From assembly GCA_015039365.1 (NCBI GenBank), contig WION01000668.1:1-25154 (forward strand): a stretch of 25,154 nt of DNA, written 5' to 3'. Positions 9,246 to 20,269 of this stretch are shown here, piece by piece. Each line of letters opens with the position of its first letter. Position 1 is the stretch's first letter. This stretch comes from Amanita rubescens. Its lineage: Eukaryota; Basidiomycota; Agaricomycetes; Agaricales; Amanitaceae. Under the pieces are notes generated by a model that made no database searches, was not told the DNA's origin, and saw only the letters and a list, made by a program, of their open reading frames with translations. Position numbers and translations under genes: made by a program.

Positions 9246-12200
9246 TTACCCCGGTTGACGAGGGGGTGGCGGTGGCGGTGGCGGTGGTTTGCGATGTTGT
9301 ACATTTACTGGTTCTAGTGGAGACTTGAGGCAAAGGGCATCGTTATATAACTCTTCGTCTGATGTTGATGGTGATGATGATAACGATGACGCCTCGGGAG
9401 AATCAAATGGGTTTGTCGACTTTCGTTCCCTCGGCATCAAGAATTCGGTTATTGGAACCACGCCATTGGGATATCCTGATCCATCGTTGAGAATGTTTAC
9501 TAGCTCATTTACAAGTATCGTACCTGGACCGTTCCACCACGCAGCCTCGTCAGAACTGGGCTGGGGAACTGCGTCATATATCAATGAAAGCACATCCAAC
9601 TGTTTTTTTTTGGATAACTCACGGATTGGGATAGGCCTCGTCGCAGGCAGAGACATGAGTGCGAGTTGGTCTGCAAGCTTTTTTCCAGGTTCGGTCAAGC
9701 CGACACTTGCAAGTAGTAAATTCGACAGATTGGCACGTTTCACAGCATCTATGATTTGGATCTCGGCTCTGAAGATCGCATACACTGAAGGTTTATATGA
9801 GTTGTGGTCTTTTTACCGTCTGATAACCGAACCTGGCCTATGATCAGATCCGCGTAACTCGGCGCGCGAATACCTCGAAAGGTCGAGTTGGCTCCCCATA
9901 TATAATATTCTGTCTAAGAAAACGTCAAAAATGGGTAATTCGAGGCAGGTAGAACGAACCAGTCCAGGCAGGTATCCGGAATTTTTCACTAGTATCGTAG
10001 TTATCACTGCCTAAATCATATTTGTATGTTGGTCGAAACAGAAGGGGGCCTTCTTGATATCCGGCAAACGCAGCACTAGTGTCCATAGCTTGTCTAAGCT
10101 GAACGACAGTTTGGCCACGATGTTTTACAAAAGACATGTATCCGAGCACGTACCTGGTCCGCTGCGAACAACGCATCCAGTTCATCTGCCTCTGCGAGGG
10201 ACCGAACGGTTCCATTGTCTAAGTCTATTCTATAGTTGTTATCTGCCATCCAAATGACATTTCTGGCATGAGTCAATTCATAGTTCGCCCATACATCCGA
10301 AAATACCTCACTGGTGACTAGTAATATTTTTTCCCTTTTGAAAACAGAATCCGTTCATGATCGTTCTGTAATCGGCATTGCGCTCTTCGACATTTGAATG
10401 TCCAGCCGAGAGGTGAGCCGTTAAGAAACAGAAATTCGAGTCGTGATAGTCTAGGCGTATGCCAACGGCACCTTTGTTACCGGACATACCACGAAGGCCA
10501 GTCTAATGCAATCATATGAAAAGCCAGGTCAGGCAATTTCGATTTATTCATACCTTGTGCGTCGCGCCTTCCACGTTGCGAATGACACCTGTTAGCTCTG
10601 CTTTAACAAGGACAAAGAGCGCTGTGCCAACAAGCTAAAAGCCGTAAATGACAGAAACCATGTGCTGCGCATCCTTACCTGTTCGCTTCTCAGCAAAACG
10701 TAATTTGACTTCTTGTTGGACCGGCGATCTAATGTCTCAAGGACTCGATTTTCCCATATTCGACTTGAAACAGACAATGAACAAGTAATGCAAAAAGGTA
10801 ATGAGTTGACACGTACCGTTTTTCAGGATCCGTCTGCACAATCTGTTGTGCTGTCAAAGGAACCATTTCCTGGAATCCAAGAGCTAAAATATCTGGACTA
10901 GGACATTCTAAGCGAGACTCTCAGCAACGCATCGGCACACATACTCGCTGTTAACTTTAGGACAAGAGTTTATTCTTCAGCACCCTAGACAGATAAAGAT
11001 CGCTCACGTTCTGGAGGAAATATCCATGGGAGTAGAGATTCTGTAGGAAGCTGTGCAATGGTTAGCCATTTCATCCTAACCAAGCCAAAATGCTACAAAC
11101 TCGGCCATTGAGATTCCAAGTGCCGGTAAAGATCGTACAGTGTTTCGTCGTGGAGTATTCAGATATTCTGTAATGTACGTTAAATCACAATTTCCCAAGC
11201 ACCCGAAGTTACGAACCTTTGCTCTAAAGCCGTACGCACGGAATCGTGAATCGGGTCAAATATTGTTACAGGCTTTTGATTATTCAAGTTTCCCTGCGAC
11301 GGTTTTCAGCTTTGGAGCAATACAAAAACTCGGGTTTACCAACGAGGAACATGTCGATGGCACTCTGTTTGCTTTTATCCTGAAAATTATTAATGTATGC
11401 TCTCGAAACACTTTTTGTGGCATCGGAAATAACGCCTAGAAATCATTGTCATATGCGTGAAGCACTGGGGTACTAAAACGGAATTACCAGCCAAAGTCCG
11501 TTTGCCACTACGGGTAAAGCTGGTATTCAGGGCTCCTGTGCCTGCATAAATCTTAGACAAGGCATCACCATTCTCCGCCCACAATTCTCCGTGGTAGGAC
11601 CATATGCTGTTTGAATGGATCCACTCTCGGTGTATAAGAGTAAGACACTGCTCCAGTGCTGTCCGCGATAATATATCCTGTACAAAATTTGTACGATCAA
11701 GACAATCAAGACAATTTGTCCTGAATATCCCGCGCTGTTCTGTGATGATTTCGTTCATTGACGCATCACAAAGCGAAAACCCAAATCTATCAGCGCGACC
11801 TGTAACATCTTCCAGTCGGCTTGAAAGAAGTCAATGAAAACGGGCTATGTAGAGATGACTGGAAGGGCCTGACCGTAGATCCCTTATAACGCTATCGTGG
11901 CCTCCAAGTCGCACCGAAGCATGAAAGTCGAAATGAGTTATACCGAGGTCATCCGGAAAATCAGAACGAGCAATCTGAATATGTCGATCGTAGGCATTTG
12001 CTAAGAGTGCCTCATTCTCTTTTGATCCAAGCAAGTTAATGGCATGAACCGCCCCATACTCTTCCATCAATTGCATAAAATGCCTTTCAAAGGCCGGCTG
12101 GGATGTATGTGGTCGCGTGATCTGAATGCGCTGGCCGAAAGTTTGCAGGCCTTGTTGCTCCCAAAACACTATTTACCGCATCTACCGTAAGTTAGAGGAT

Positions 12201-13327
12201 CATGAGAAATTGTGGGTTCAACACACATGGAACGCTTCCTCGAACCTGGACGTAACTGACGCAGTGTTGATCGCTGCTGAGGATCGTTTCCGTCTAGTAT
12301 GGGTAAACGGCTTGTCCTGCAGAGAAACAGGAACGGTACATGCCTCAACGAAATTTGCACAATTGCCATCATCATCGACTCCACGCGTGTTGAACCTTGT
12401 TCCGGCTCTCTTCCACCCTAATCTTGATATAAGAGAGAGGGTTACAAGAGCAGGTGAGCCATTTGTTGGTGGGGAAGGCAATGCCATGGTGAACACCCCA
12501 ACGTATCCTTGTATGGCCAATACCTGCGTATATGCGTCAGTCATCATGCATAATGACTGTGCGTGAAATTGATTAACAATAAACTGGCACTTATCCAGGT
12601 CCTCGCGCTCTTGCGGCTCTAGACGCTCCCTGAAATCAAGCAAACTGCGCACGATGTACTCGTTCCAGATAAACCGATCGTCAAACATTCCTGGGTCATG
12701 AGATGTTGAGCGCTCCCTGGATAATCTCACAGGCAGTCGTGAGGAGAGATCCCAGTGCGGTTCCAGGGCATAGTAAAAGGAGCCAGATGACAGTATTTTT
12801 GTCAAGGGGACGCAAGGATGTTCGAAAAGAGTACCCCCTGATTGCGCGTAGTTGTCACGATATAATGCAGAATCGATATTGTCTGGTCCAAGAACCATGT
12901 CGGGAGTCGCCGATGCATCGTCCCAAGCAGAGGAAGATAGACTGTAAAAGCTAACTTCGTGTATCCTGGCTACAGTCTCTGGTGAAGGCGCAGATGGTCT
13001 AGTATTGCCAACTTCGGTTGCACTCGTAACGAGAGCGAGGAAGACATCTCAAACGCCGGAAAGGGTCAGGTCAAGGTAAAAGAAGGGATTGGGATGCACA
13101 CCATTGTCGACGGAGATCAATCCAAGGCATCCCTTCACCACCCGGTTTGTCAACCGAACAAGAGAATTCAGATCGATGTCTTTCTTTAGGGCAAATTCTA
13201 CAACGGCTTGGGCGGGATTTTCCCCTGCTCTAAATATCAATACTCTTTCCGGTCGGCCCAGTTTTTCATCATGATGGGTTGTCGCGAGATATAGAACTCT
13301 AGGATTACTGGCAAGATACAGATACAT
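9246..13327 (-). CDS. Synaptojanin-type phosphoinositide phosphatase (Sac domain + inositol 5-phosphatase)
   Basis: Removes phosphates from PI(4,5)P2 and other phosphoinositides at membranes, controlling endocytosis and actin; counterpart of yeast Inp51/52/53. Seventeen exons: 13102-13327, 12344-13047, 12227-12293, 11874-12168, 11488-11819, 11344-11435, 11217-11293, 11101-11167, 11008-11050, 10817-10907, 10679-10763, 10554-10634, 10312-10502, 10154-10262, 9960-10098, 9833-9913, 9246-9784. They total 3219 nt, 1072 residues. Sac domain: [25 protein letters not shown] and an intact CX5R core [10 protein letters not shown] (Cys467, Arg473), so both activities are expected, as in Inp52/53. The 5-phosphatase follows: [50 protein letters not shown]. 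The tail holds an NPF motif (EH-domain ligand type) and ends in nine prolines. Intron 2 (12294-12343) is best read as GC-AG. The acceptor before exon 10 is ambiguous by 12 nt (10907 or 10919). Confidence 0.95.
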
Positions 13328-13436
13328 AGACCGGGGAAATGTGGCACAGCAGCGAGATCCAAGATCTCGACATCATACATTTGGCATGTCTAGTTATGCA
13401 CAATATACATGCACAAATGCAAACAGCAACTTTGAA

Positions 13437-15098
13437 CTACGATAGGAATCCTCGAACTGCACCCCCGACGTTGAGTTCGTCAATCCTGAAATAATTGGGA
13501 TCAACTGATGTCACTAGAGAGTTGAAACACTTACAAGAATGTGTCATGGCCCCAAACACCACCAAGTTCATAGTAACTGACCCGGTCATTCCCGGCCATG
13601 CGAAGCGCATCGGCAACCTCTCTTTGCTGCTCGACTGTAAAGAGGATATCACTTTGCACGCCGAGTACTAAAGTAGGTATGTCTGTTAAGGGAGTCATGC
13701 CTTCGGCCAATGACACCAGGTAAGGGGGAGGGTTGACTGGCGGAGGATGTGATTTGGAATGAGAAGTCTTGTGCGGCTGGCTATCAGAGGCCTGACGTTT
13801 TAAAGACGGAATCGCGGGTTTTAAATCAAGTTCTTGAAGCGCAGGCAGTGCCATGTCGAAAAGATCCATGGCTTTTGAAATGTAGATGAGTGAGTTTGCA
13901 TCATACTTTAAACAGAATTGTTCCCCCTGTGTCTATCTCAGCAATATGCACAAATTAATAATAATCGACGAACTTGATGATCAAGATAGGTCTCTATAAG
14001 AAAATCCGGACATAGTGCCGGCGTGCGGAGGGCTGACTCTGACTCTGGAACAGGACGTAGTTGTCGACCAAACCGTTGGTTCCACTCTGGTCCTGAGCGG
14101 TACGTGATGGTAGCAATTTCTACGATTGCATATTAGAAGGCAGCCACTTGAAAAATTGAGCTGAACACACGTCTAGCAAGCTTCATGCCAGTGTGCGGGG
14201 GTAAACCATCATAGTAAAATCCCTTGTTCCAATTCGGATCGGCCATCAACACTAAGCAGTGGAGATTAACAGAGGTCGTGACCAAATGGCTAATGGACAT
14301 ACCACTCCGTTGAGCATAACGCATCGCAATACTTGAAGGTGAACTTCTCGCAGTGGCACTTATGCTGACGACTTTCCCCACCCGATCAGGAAACAGCCAG
14401 CCGGCGGCAAGACTTTGCATTCCGCCCATGGAACTCCCTACACTCGCATATAGCTTGTCCACACCCAGATGATCCAACAGATGAAATTGGGCCCGCACCA
14501 TGTCAAAGATGGAAATGATAGGAAAACGAGTTGCCCATGGTTTTCCGGTTGCTGGCTCAATAGAGGAAGGGCCTGTGGAACCATAGCAGCCTCCTAGGAC
14601 ATTGGCGCATATAATAAAGAACTGTTTCGTATCCAAGGCCTTCCCGGGCCCGATAAACTTTTCCCACCAACCAGGTGAAGGATTGGCATCGGTAGAAGCC
14701 GCGTGGGATGACGCTGATAGACCTGTATGCAGGAGTATGACGTTGTCTTTTGAAGGAGAGAGAGTTCCCCAAGTTTCATATGCAACGTCAAATGAAGGGA
14801 GCGACGAAGAACCATAGTACGTAAGAGAGAGAGAATGTGGATGATGATAGACGCTATAAGTTGCAGGGTTGGGACGGGCGTAAGGGGGTTCTGGCCCTGT
14901 ATCAGGGGCGATTGGTAACGACTGGGAAATAAAAGCCCTCAATCTGGATTCTCTAGCAGCATGTGCGTCCACACAAGGAAAATGTGGATGGTCTGATTTG
15001 GTGAAACACTGAGTTGATGAAGCTCTGACAGAGAGTTTCAATCGGTGAAGGGGCTTTGCCCTGGTAAAGGCTGAGAAAAGATGAGACGTGAGAGGCAT
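13437..15098 (-). CDS. MET2: Homoserine O-acetyltransferase
   Basis: Transfers acetyl from acetyl-CoA to L-homoserine, the first committed step from homoserine to methionine. Five exons: 14303-15098, 14171-14251, 13974-14119, 13535-13926, 13437-13485; 1464 nt, 487 residues, all in phase. Alpha/beta-hydrolase fold: substrate loop [23 protein letters not shown], nucleophile elbow GSSMGGMQ with Ser223, then [27 protein letters not shown], and acid/base residues Asp434 (GVQSDILFT) and His468 (GVWGHDTF). A low-complexity, Ser/His/Pro-rich insertion lies between the cap region and the Asp motif (about residues 375-405). The first 45 or so residues are Arg/Lys/Ser-rich with no acid before Asp36, resembling a mitochondrial presequence; whether it is imported is unknown. 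A later start would remove this leader. It lies 109 bp from the ATG of the downstream phosphatase gene and is divergent from the next gene. Confidence 0.96.
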
Positions 15099-15295
15099 GA
15101 GAAGGAATACTCAGCAACGTACAAGTGAGTTGAGGTAATGATTAAATGAGTGTGAAGGATGGCGTGCTCAAGTCTCAGAGTCAGACCTAACCCTAATCTA
15201 GTAGTTAGTAGTTGTTATAGTCAACCATGAGGAACTGAGGAGTCCCAGCCTGTTCTCTCGGAGTAACCCGTGTCTCACCCCATCGCCGAGTGCGT
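15099..15295. promoter_or_regulatory. Divergent promoter region of MET2 and the 753-residue gene
   Basis: 197 bp separate the two predicted start codons. I looked for the CACGTG core used by Cbf1-type regulators of sulfur genes and for a perfect TGASTCA Gcn4-type site and found neither inside the gap (one CACGTG lies at about 15389, in the first intron of the right-hand gene). Short repeats of TAGTAGTTAGTAG occur near 15199-15211. Confidence 0.45.
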
Positions 15296-17796
15296 ATGGA
15301 ACGGGATTTATGCTGGTTACCAAGAAACAGAGCTAGCAGTGGGGAATACACCGTAAGTAATGACGACTACTCTGACTGCGTGCCTAACACGTGTATATCG
15401 CACACTTTGATTCGTTCTCACAGTCCCACTCGACGTCAAGTCCCTCAGACGCGGTTAGCGGCATGCTTATTTCCCTTATTAATCGACTATTGACGGCCAA
15501 CTCCTTTACAGGTCCATTCAGAACCAAGGGCAGATTCACCGGATCATGCCGATTTGCAGAACAACAGTCATAAACCGGTAAGTATGTCAACTCAAACAAC
15601 CGACGAACGCCCGTCGCGGAAGTTCAAGTCTGAAAATCGTGTAAGTCACCCTTTACCCCTTGCTCTTCCATTCCAGGGTTTCACCACGTCACACTCACAG
15701 CTTTATAATTTCTTATCCCGATCACGATCGCGCCCCCGCTCGAAAGACGCCCACAATCCACCTCCCGACTCTTCTGCATCCAAGATGCCAGTAGCGCCCG
15801 ATTCAAAACCACCCGTTCGCCTCGCTTCACGACCTCTATCTTCCACTACGACCGCAACAAATGCAACCGTGACACCCGGTACACTAAAGGCAAAACCAAG
15901 ACCTATAGCGGCCATCATAGTTTCGCCAATTTCGTCAACCGGTCTAGAATCGCAAATACCCTCGCAGTCAATGATACCGAATCCCCCGAGCTCTCGTAAG
16001 AAGCTGCATAATTTATTTGGAATCACAGGTATCACGCTACCCAGTCCGAAAAAATCGTCCTTCGGGTCTGCAGTTTCACAACCCAGCAGTTCCCGATCAT
16101 CCCTGGATGTCCCGCCATTGCCCGCGCATGCGTCAGCTTCAAACCCCGTTCCGAGGCATCGTAGAGCTTTCTCACGTGAGCATAGTCCGGCCAATCTCTC
16201 AAAAATGAGGCAGAACGGGTCAAGATTGTCGACCTCACTCACTGACATCTCAAACGCCCAATGCGCTAGCGCCGCTAATATGTTCCATAGATTTTTCTCT
16301 GGTACGACAGCTCCCTATACTACCTTATCTCTCTGTTTAAACGTGTTTTTGCGTGACAGGTTCAAAGGGCAATCAGGCCGCTGAAAAGCCTCCAATCGCT
16401 GTTTCTGGACCACTCCGACGTCCTTCGCACCACAAAAACTCTAATTCAGAAAGCCAGCACCCTACAACGGGAAAGCCTCGATATAGTCATGAGCCATCAA
16501 ATTCTCTCTCGGGCCCATCGGCCCCCCCGCTACCGCATATCATATACACTCCTGCTACCCCAGATCGTAGAACAGCATTATCTACCTCTTCGCCCTCTTC
16601 CCCTCCCGCGCCTCCGCGCAAGAGCCAAGACTCGAGGAAGGTTTCAATAGACTCGGGGCATCGAAGTCTTAAAGGCAAAGAAAAGGAATCAAGTTCACGA
16701 CAGAAACCGGAGAAAGTGGAGGTTAAACCCGACTTTGGCGGGTTTCAAGTGATGGCTACAGCTCTTGAACGGGGCGGAAGTGACACCTCAAATTTAACAG
16801 AATGGAATAAGCATCTGGAACGCTTAGGACCAGAACGAGATAGTTCTTTTGGGCCGGGTCTGGCTGGAGTGGGTACACTGCAGAGGGACATGTCCTTGAA
16901 ACGTGGGAAGGATAGGGAAGAGCAAGTTCGAGCGCGGGAAGCTGAGCGTAGAAAACAGTTTCGGCAGCAGCGGAAGCAGCCGGATGCGACAATCGAACAG
17001 ACGGATCACACCGCTGGCTCTACCTCTACAATAGGTACAGGACATTCGTCGAGTTGGGGCAGAGCCGCTGGCAAGAGAAGTGCGCTGAGCGGAAAGACAG
17101 CAAGTGGTTCCGGACTTCCAAAGGCTCACTCAAAGCATCCTGCATTCGATTTCGAACCGCCGGTCCCATCTTCTTTACCATGGAATAGCGTCTTACAGGA
17201 CAGTCCGCAGACGTCCAATGAGAGACCGAATGACGGGAAAAAGGGTCAGAAAACTGAATCAAAGGAAGAACGACCTTCACTGTCAATTCCGGCACCTGCG
17301 ACCATAGGTCACCGATCAGCTCTAAAAGGTCGGTCGTTGGATCTGGGGTTGGGCTTTGCCTGGGCACCATCGTCCGTTAGGGAAGAAGTGCTTCTGCCCG
17401 CTCTCGGGCGATCGTTCAGTCAAACTTCAAGCGTGACAAGTGGGCCCAGCACTGCTGGAAAGTCGAACGGAAAAAGGGACGCGATCTACGAAGATAACGC
17501 TGAGGGAGTTTCGAAGCTAGGGAAAGAGGTTGCTGCTGTTTTCAAGAACTCGCTTGACCACGATGGCTTTGTGAATTTCCGAAAATGTGAGTGTTATACC
17601 CCTCGCTGGTCATTCAAGCAAAGCTGATCACATTGTAGACGTTCATCAGTTCGATGCCCACGAAATTCCCTTTGATGGCCCCACTGGTATCACTACTCGC
17701 GTTGAACAACTATTGGGAGAGTCATCCCGCCTCAAGCCTCAGGAGAAGAAACAGCTAATGGACCAACTGGTTCGAATCATTCTCCGGAATGCGTAG
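15296..17796 (+). CDS. Large Ser/Pro-rich, mostly disordered protein of unknown function
   Basis: I do not recognise a named family. Proposed exons: 15296-15352, 15424-15453, 15512-16301, 16360-17586, 17639-17796 (2262 nt, 753 residues, all in phase). The last three are firm; the two small 5' exons are less sure, and a start at ATG 15584 would give 700 residues. A further donor/acceptor pair at 15641-15676 is 36 nt, in frame and stop-free, so it may be retained or spliced. The chain is dominated by Ser, Pro, Arg and Lys, with short motifs repeated in style: SRSRPRSKD, proline patches (PPAPPRKS, SAPPLP) and a basic coiled region (DREEQVRAREAERRKQFRQQ). Only the C-terminus looks folded: KLGKEVAAVFKNSLDHDGFV, then VHQFDAHEIPFDGPTGIT and a helix ending QLMDQLVRIILRNA. 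The PPxP and Arg-rich patches suggest a scaffold binding SH3 proteins or phospho-readers; that is inference. Confidence 0.85.
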
Positions 17797-18071
17797 AACC
17801 CTGCCCTGCCTGCCTTTCCCCATTGGTCTGAATCGTTTTGTTGATGGGTAGATTTGTGGCTTTTGCAGATGAGTCTATTTCTTATTTTTGATCACTATAT
17901 TTCTTGTACGTTCGTTCTACACACTTCATACCCTGCCTACCATTCACAAATTCCTCGTTGTGTATTCCGTTCGAACATTCTTGGGATTAACCGTACCTAA
18001 TTGTCCTTGTAATGAAACTGTAACATAATCCAACAGTGATAATTGATACAACATAGATGTCTAGGGGATCC

Positions 18072-18887
18072 TTAGGTAGCTGGTCGTAGTGCTCGGAGTC
18101 TCTGAGCTAATTTGTCATCTTCCTCCTTGATTGTCTCCTTGGTATTAAGGTCAGGCACGCTTGTGAGTGATGTATCAGCCAGGTCGTGCTGCAACTCGAT
18201 ATTTGCCTCCTCTGCCGTCTGGCGCAACAACTGATCAATCTGGTCTTGAGGAGCTGAAACGGCAGTCGTCGACATCATGGCATCTTCCATGGACGCTGCC
18301 TGCACATCTAGATCGGCAAATTGCGTTTCGAATTTATCCATGACCATCGTTATCTATCGGCTATGAGAAAACAAGCGATATCAGGATGGGTAGGAACTCA
18401 CGCGTTCCAGGTTCATGCTTTCCATGGCCTTGTCCATTCCCCTGACGACGGACGACATGTTTCCTGTGACTTGACGCATAGTGACAGCAGTTTCAACTCT
18501 GCTAGCCACGGCGTCTATGCGACTTGACAGGCGCAAGAGATTCAGAGACTCCGTCTTCTTCCTAATGGCATTGGCGGCGTATATTCGTGCACCTTCGTTA
18601 TTGCCTTGTTGAAGAGCCTTGAGAAACCGATTTTTAGTAATACGATGGTGGCAAGCAATGTTACCAGATACCTTTTTGAGGCGAGATTTCTCTGTTGTCT
18701 CGTCTTTCTGAGCTTTCTTGGCCTGTCGGCTAAGAGTCTTCGCCGTGAACTGTCTTTGCGTTTGGGTAAAAGCACTTATTAAGATAAGGACAGTGAAAGC
18801 GTACTTTAAGCTGGAAGAGGGTTTCTAGTCAATGTCAGTTGTTAACTGAGGGTATCATGTTATTTACTCACTCTCTAGGCCACTCAT
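18072..18887 (-). CDS. DID2: ESCRT-III associated protein Did2/Vps46 (CHMP1)
   Basis: CHMP1-type ESCRT-III subunit that recruits the AAA ATPase Vps4 (with Vta1) to endosomal filaments for their disassembly during multivesicular body formation. Five exons: 18872-18887 (16 nt), 18805-18824 (20 nt), 18672-18749, 18402-18617, 18072-18353; 612 nt, 203 residues, the usual length. Recognisable segments: [72 protein letters not shown] and [16 protein letters not shown]. The C-terminus ends in a clear MIM1 (MIT-interacting) helix, [12 protein letters not shown] (189-200), matching the (D/E)xxLxxRLxxLR consensus for binding Vps4/Spastin MIT domains. It is divergent from SVP26. Confidence 0.96.
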
Positions 18888-19003
18888 GGTTGCGGTGCTG
18901 ACTCGGAAAGTAAGTAGTAGTACTGCGCCGTGGCAGCGCTGTCCACGTGGCAGTGCCTTTCTTGGATGCAATATTTGACTTTTCTTAACCACCGCGTTGT
19001 GAG
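18888..19003. promoter_or_regulatory. 116-bp divergent intergenic region between DID2 and SVP26
   Basis: The two start codons are 116 bp apart on opposite strands, so promoters are shared or abutting. The gap contains a short CACGTGG element (about 18943) and no obvious TATA box. Shared regulation is inferred from position alone. Confidence 0.45.
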
Positions 19004-20143
19004 ATGGGTATGTTGAGCTACATCAGGTATACGCTTCCATCGTCCATCTTAATCAATGCTTACATTTTGTGTCAGTTATGTAGCTGGTATCGCTGCGTTT
19101 GCGTTTGTGACTCTTTCTTTAGGTTGGTCCTTGAATCCTCTCATCCGGCGGGCGCGTATTGATCAAGTAATAGCTAGCGGGCTCTTATATATATCCGAAT
19201 TGATTGAAGAGCATTCGCAACTTGCAAAAACTATTGGAAAACGTGGTTTATATGTCAGTCAGTTGGACCGCTCTTCTCATTTTCCTTGCTCATCTAGCCA
19301 AGGTTGTAATTCTTCTGCACGTTCTGCTATTTTTCTTCGACTCGCTGCCGTTCAAGCAAACAGCATTCTCAATCATCTGTCACGTCGTATACCTGCAAAA
19401 TTTTTCAAACTCATGGCCGCTGATATCACTTCTATCACCATCCTTCATTGCCTCTTGCATTTTGGTTTTGGCCGACCATTTCGCCTGGTTCTTCTACTTC
19501 GAAAGAGTTACTCGTGAAGCAAGACATTACAGGTCATATTTGAACCCTCCAAGCGCACCTGGCTTCTTTGAAATCGCCTCTTTCTTTTCTCTATGCGTCT
19601 GGCTCGTACCTCTATTTTTATTCCTCAGCTTAAGCGCCAACGATAATACCCTTCCCATGTCTGCCGGTAAGTAGTATCATTTCATACATAACGCAAAATT
19701 GACCGATCATCTCAGCCGATCCTGGAACAGCTAGCGGTTCAGGATTCGCTCAGGCCCCTCACACAAGAACATCCTTGATCAGATCCATGTTCGCCCTTTT
19801 CTCGTTTGACCTATTCCCTCGTGTCCGTCAAAAGAACTCTGAAGGCCTTATCGCGCCGCCGTCTCCCAAAATTCCTCCCCAGTCTCCCGTTCCGACATCT
19901 CCCATGCCAGTTGGCTCACCTAGACTTCCACATTCACCCGTAATGTCTTCCTATGCCGCAATGTCACCACCCCGTTCTCCTGGATCCTCCGCTTTTCGGA
20001 ATCGGGAGTTCGAGGCTAATCTGGCTAATCTGCCTATGAAACCCGATTTCAAATTAGCAGTACCGCCCAATAGAAGGCCAGGTATAATAGCGCGAAGGCA
20101 GACGAATGACGGTGGTACCCCAGGAAAGAGACACGTTACCTGA
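19004..20143 (+). CDS. SVP26: Svp26/Erv26-type ER-Golgi cargo adaptor with long Ser/Pro tail
   Basis: Tex261/Svp26-family membrane protein; in yeast it loads type II membrane cargo such as mannosyltransferases and alkaline phosphatase into COPII vesicles. Five exons: 19004-19026, 19076-19122, 19174-19253, 19303-19666, 19716-20143; 942 nt, 313 residues, phases consistent (an ATG at 19010 is an alternative start). Family segments: VAGIAAFAFVTLSLASGLLY then ISELIEEHS, VVILLHVLLFFFDSLPFKQT, AFSIICHVVYLQNF, LVLADHFAWFFYFE, FFEIASFFSLCVWLVPLFLF, LSLSANDNTLP. Four hydrophobic membrane segments are visible. Yeast Svp26 ends soon after this point (228 residues); here exon 5 adds about 140 residues rich in Ser-Pro pairs (for example PPSPKIPPQSPVPTSPMPVG), probably a cytosolic tail and plausible phosphorylation target. 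Confidence 0.93.
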
Positions 20144-20269
20144 ATAACAGACGCGCATAATGAAGTTTACGCGACGTATGGTGAATTAGCTTTCATGCTA
20201 GCAATTGACATAGTCGAAAACTCCAGATTATCCACGAGTCTATTGTACAATCGATTACAAAATGATACA

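Noticed and set aside
9289..9843. 184-codon plus-strand open frame opposite the phosphatase
   Set aside because: Antisense of its last exon; Asp/Ser runs come from reverse reading of the Ser-rich tail.
12126..12566. 146-codon plus-strand open frame
   Set aside because: Antisense of the Sac-domain exons and crosses their introns.
15703..16248. 181-codon minus-strand open frame
   Set aside because: Antisense shadow of the Ser/Pro-rich gene; Gly/Glu-rich composition follows from that.
19056..19517. 153-codon plus-strand open frame in SVP26
   Set aside because: It runs through two SVP26 introns and leaves the conserved frame; the five-exon model restores the family sequence.
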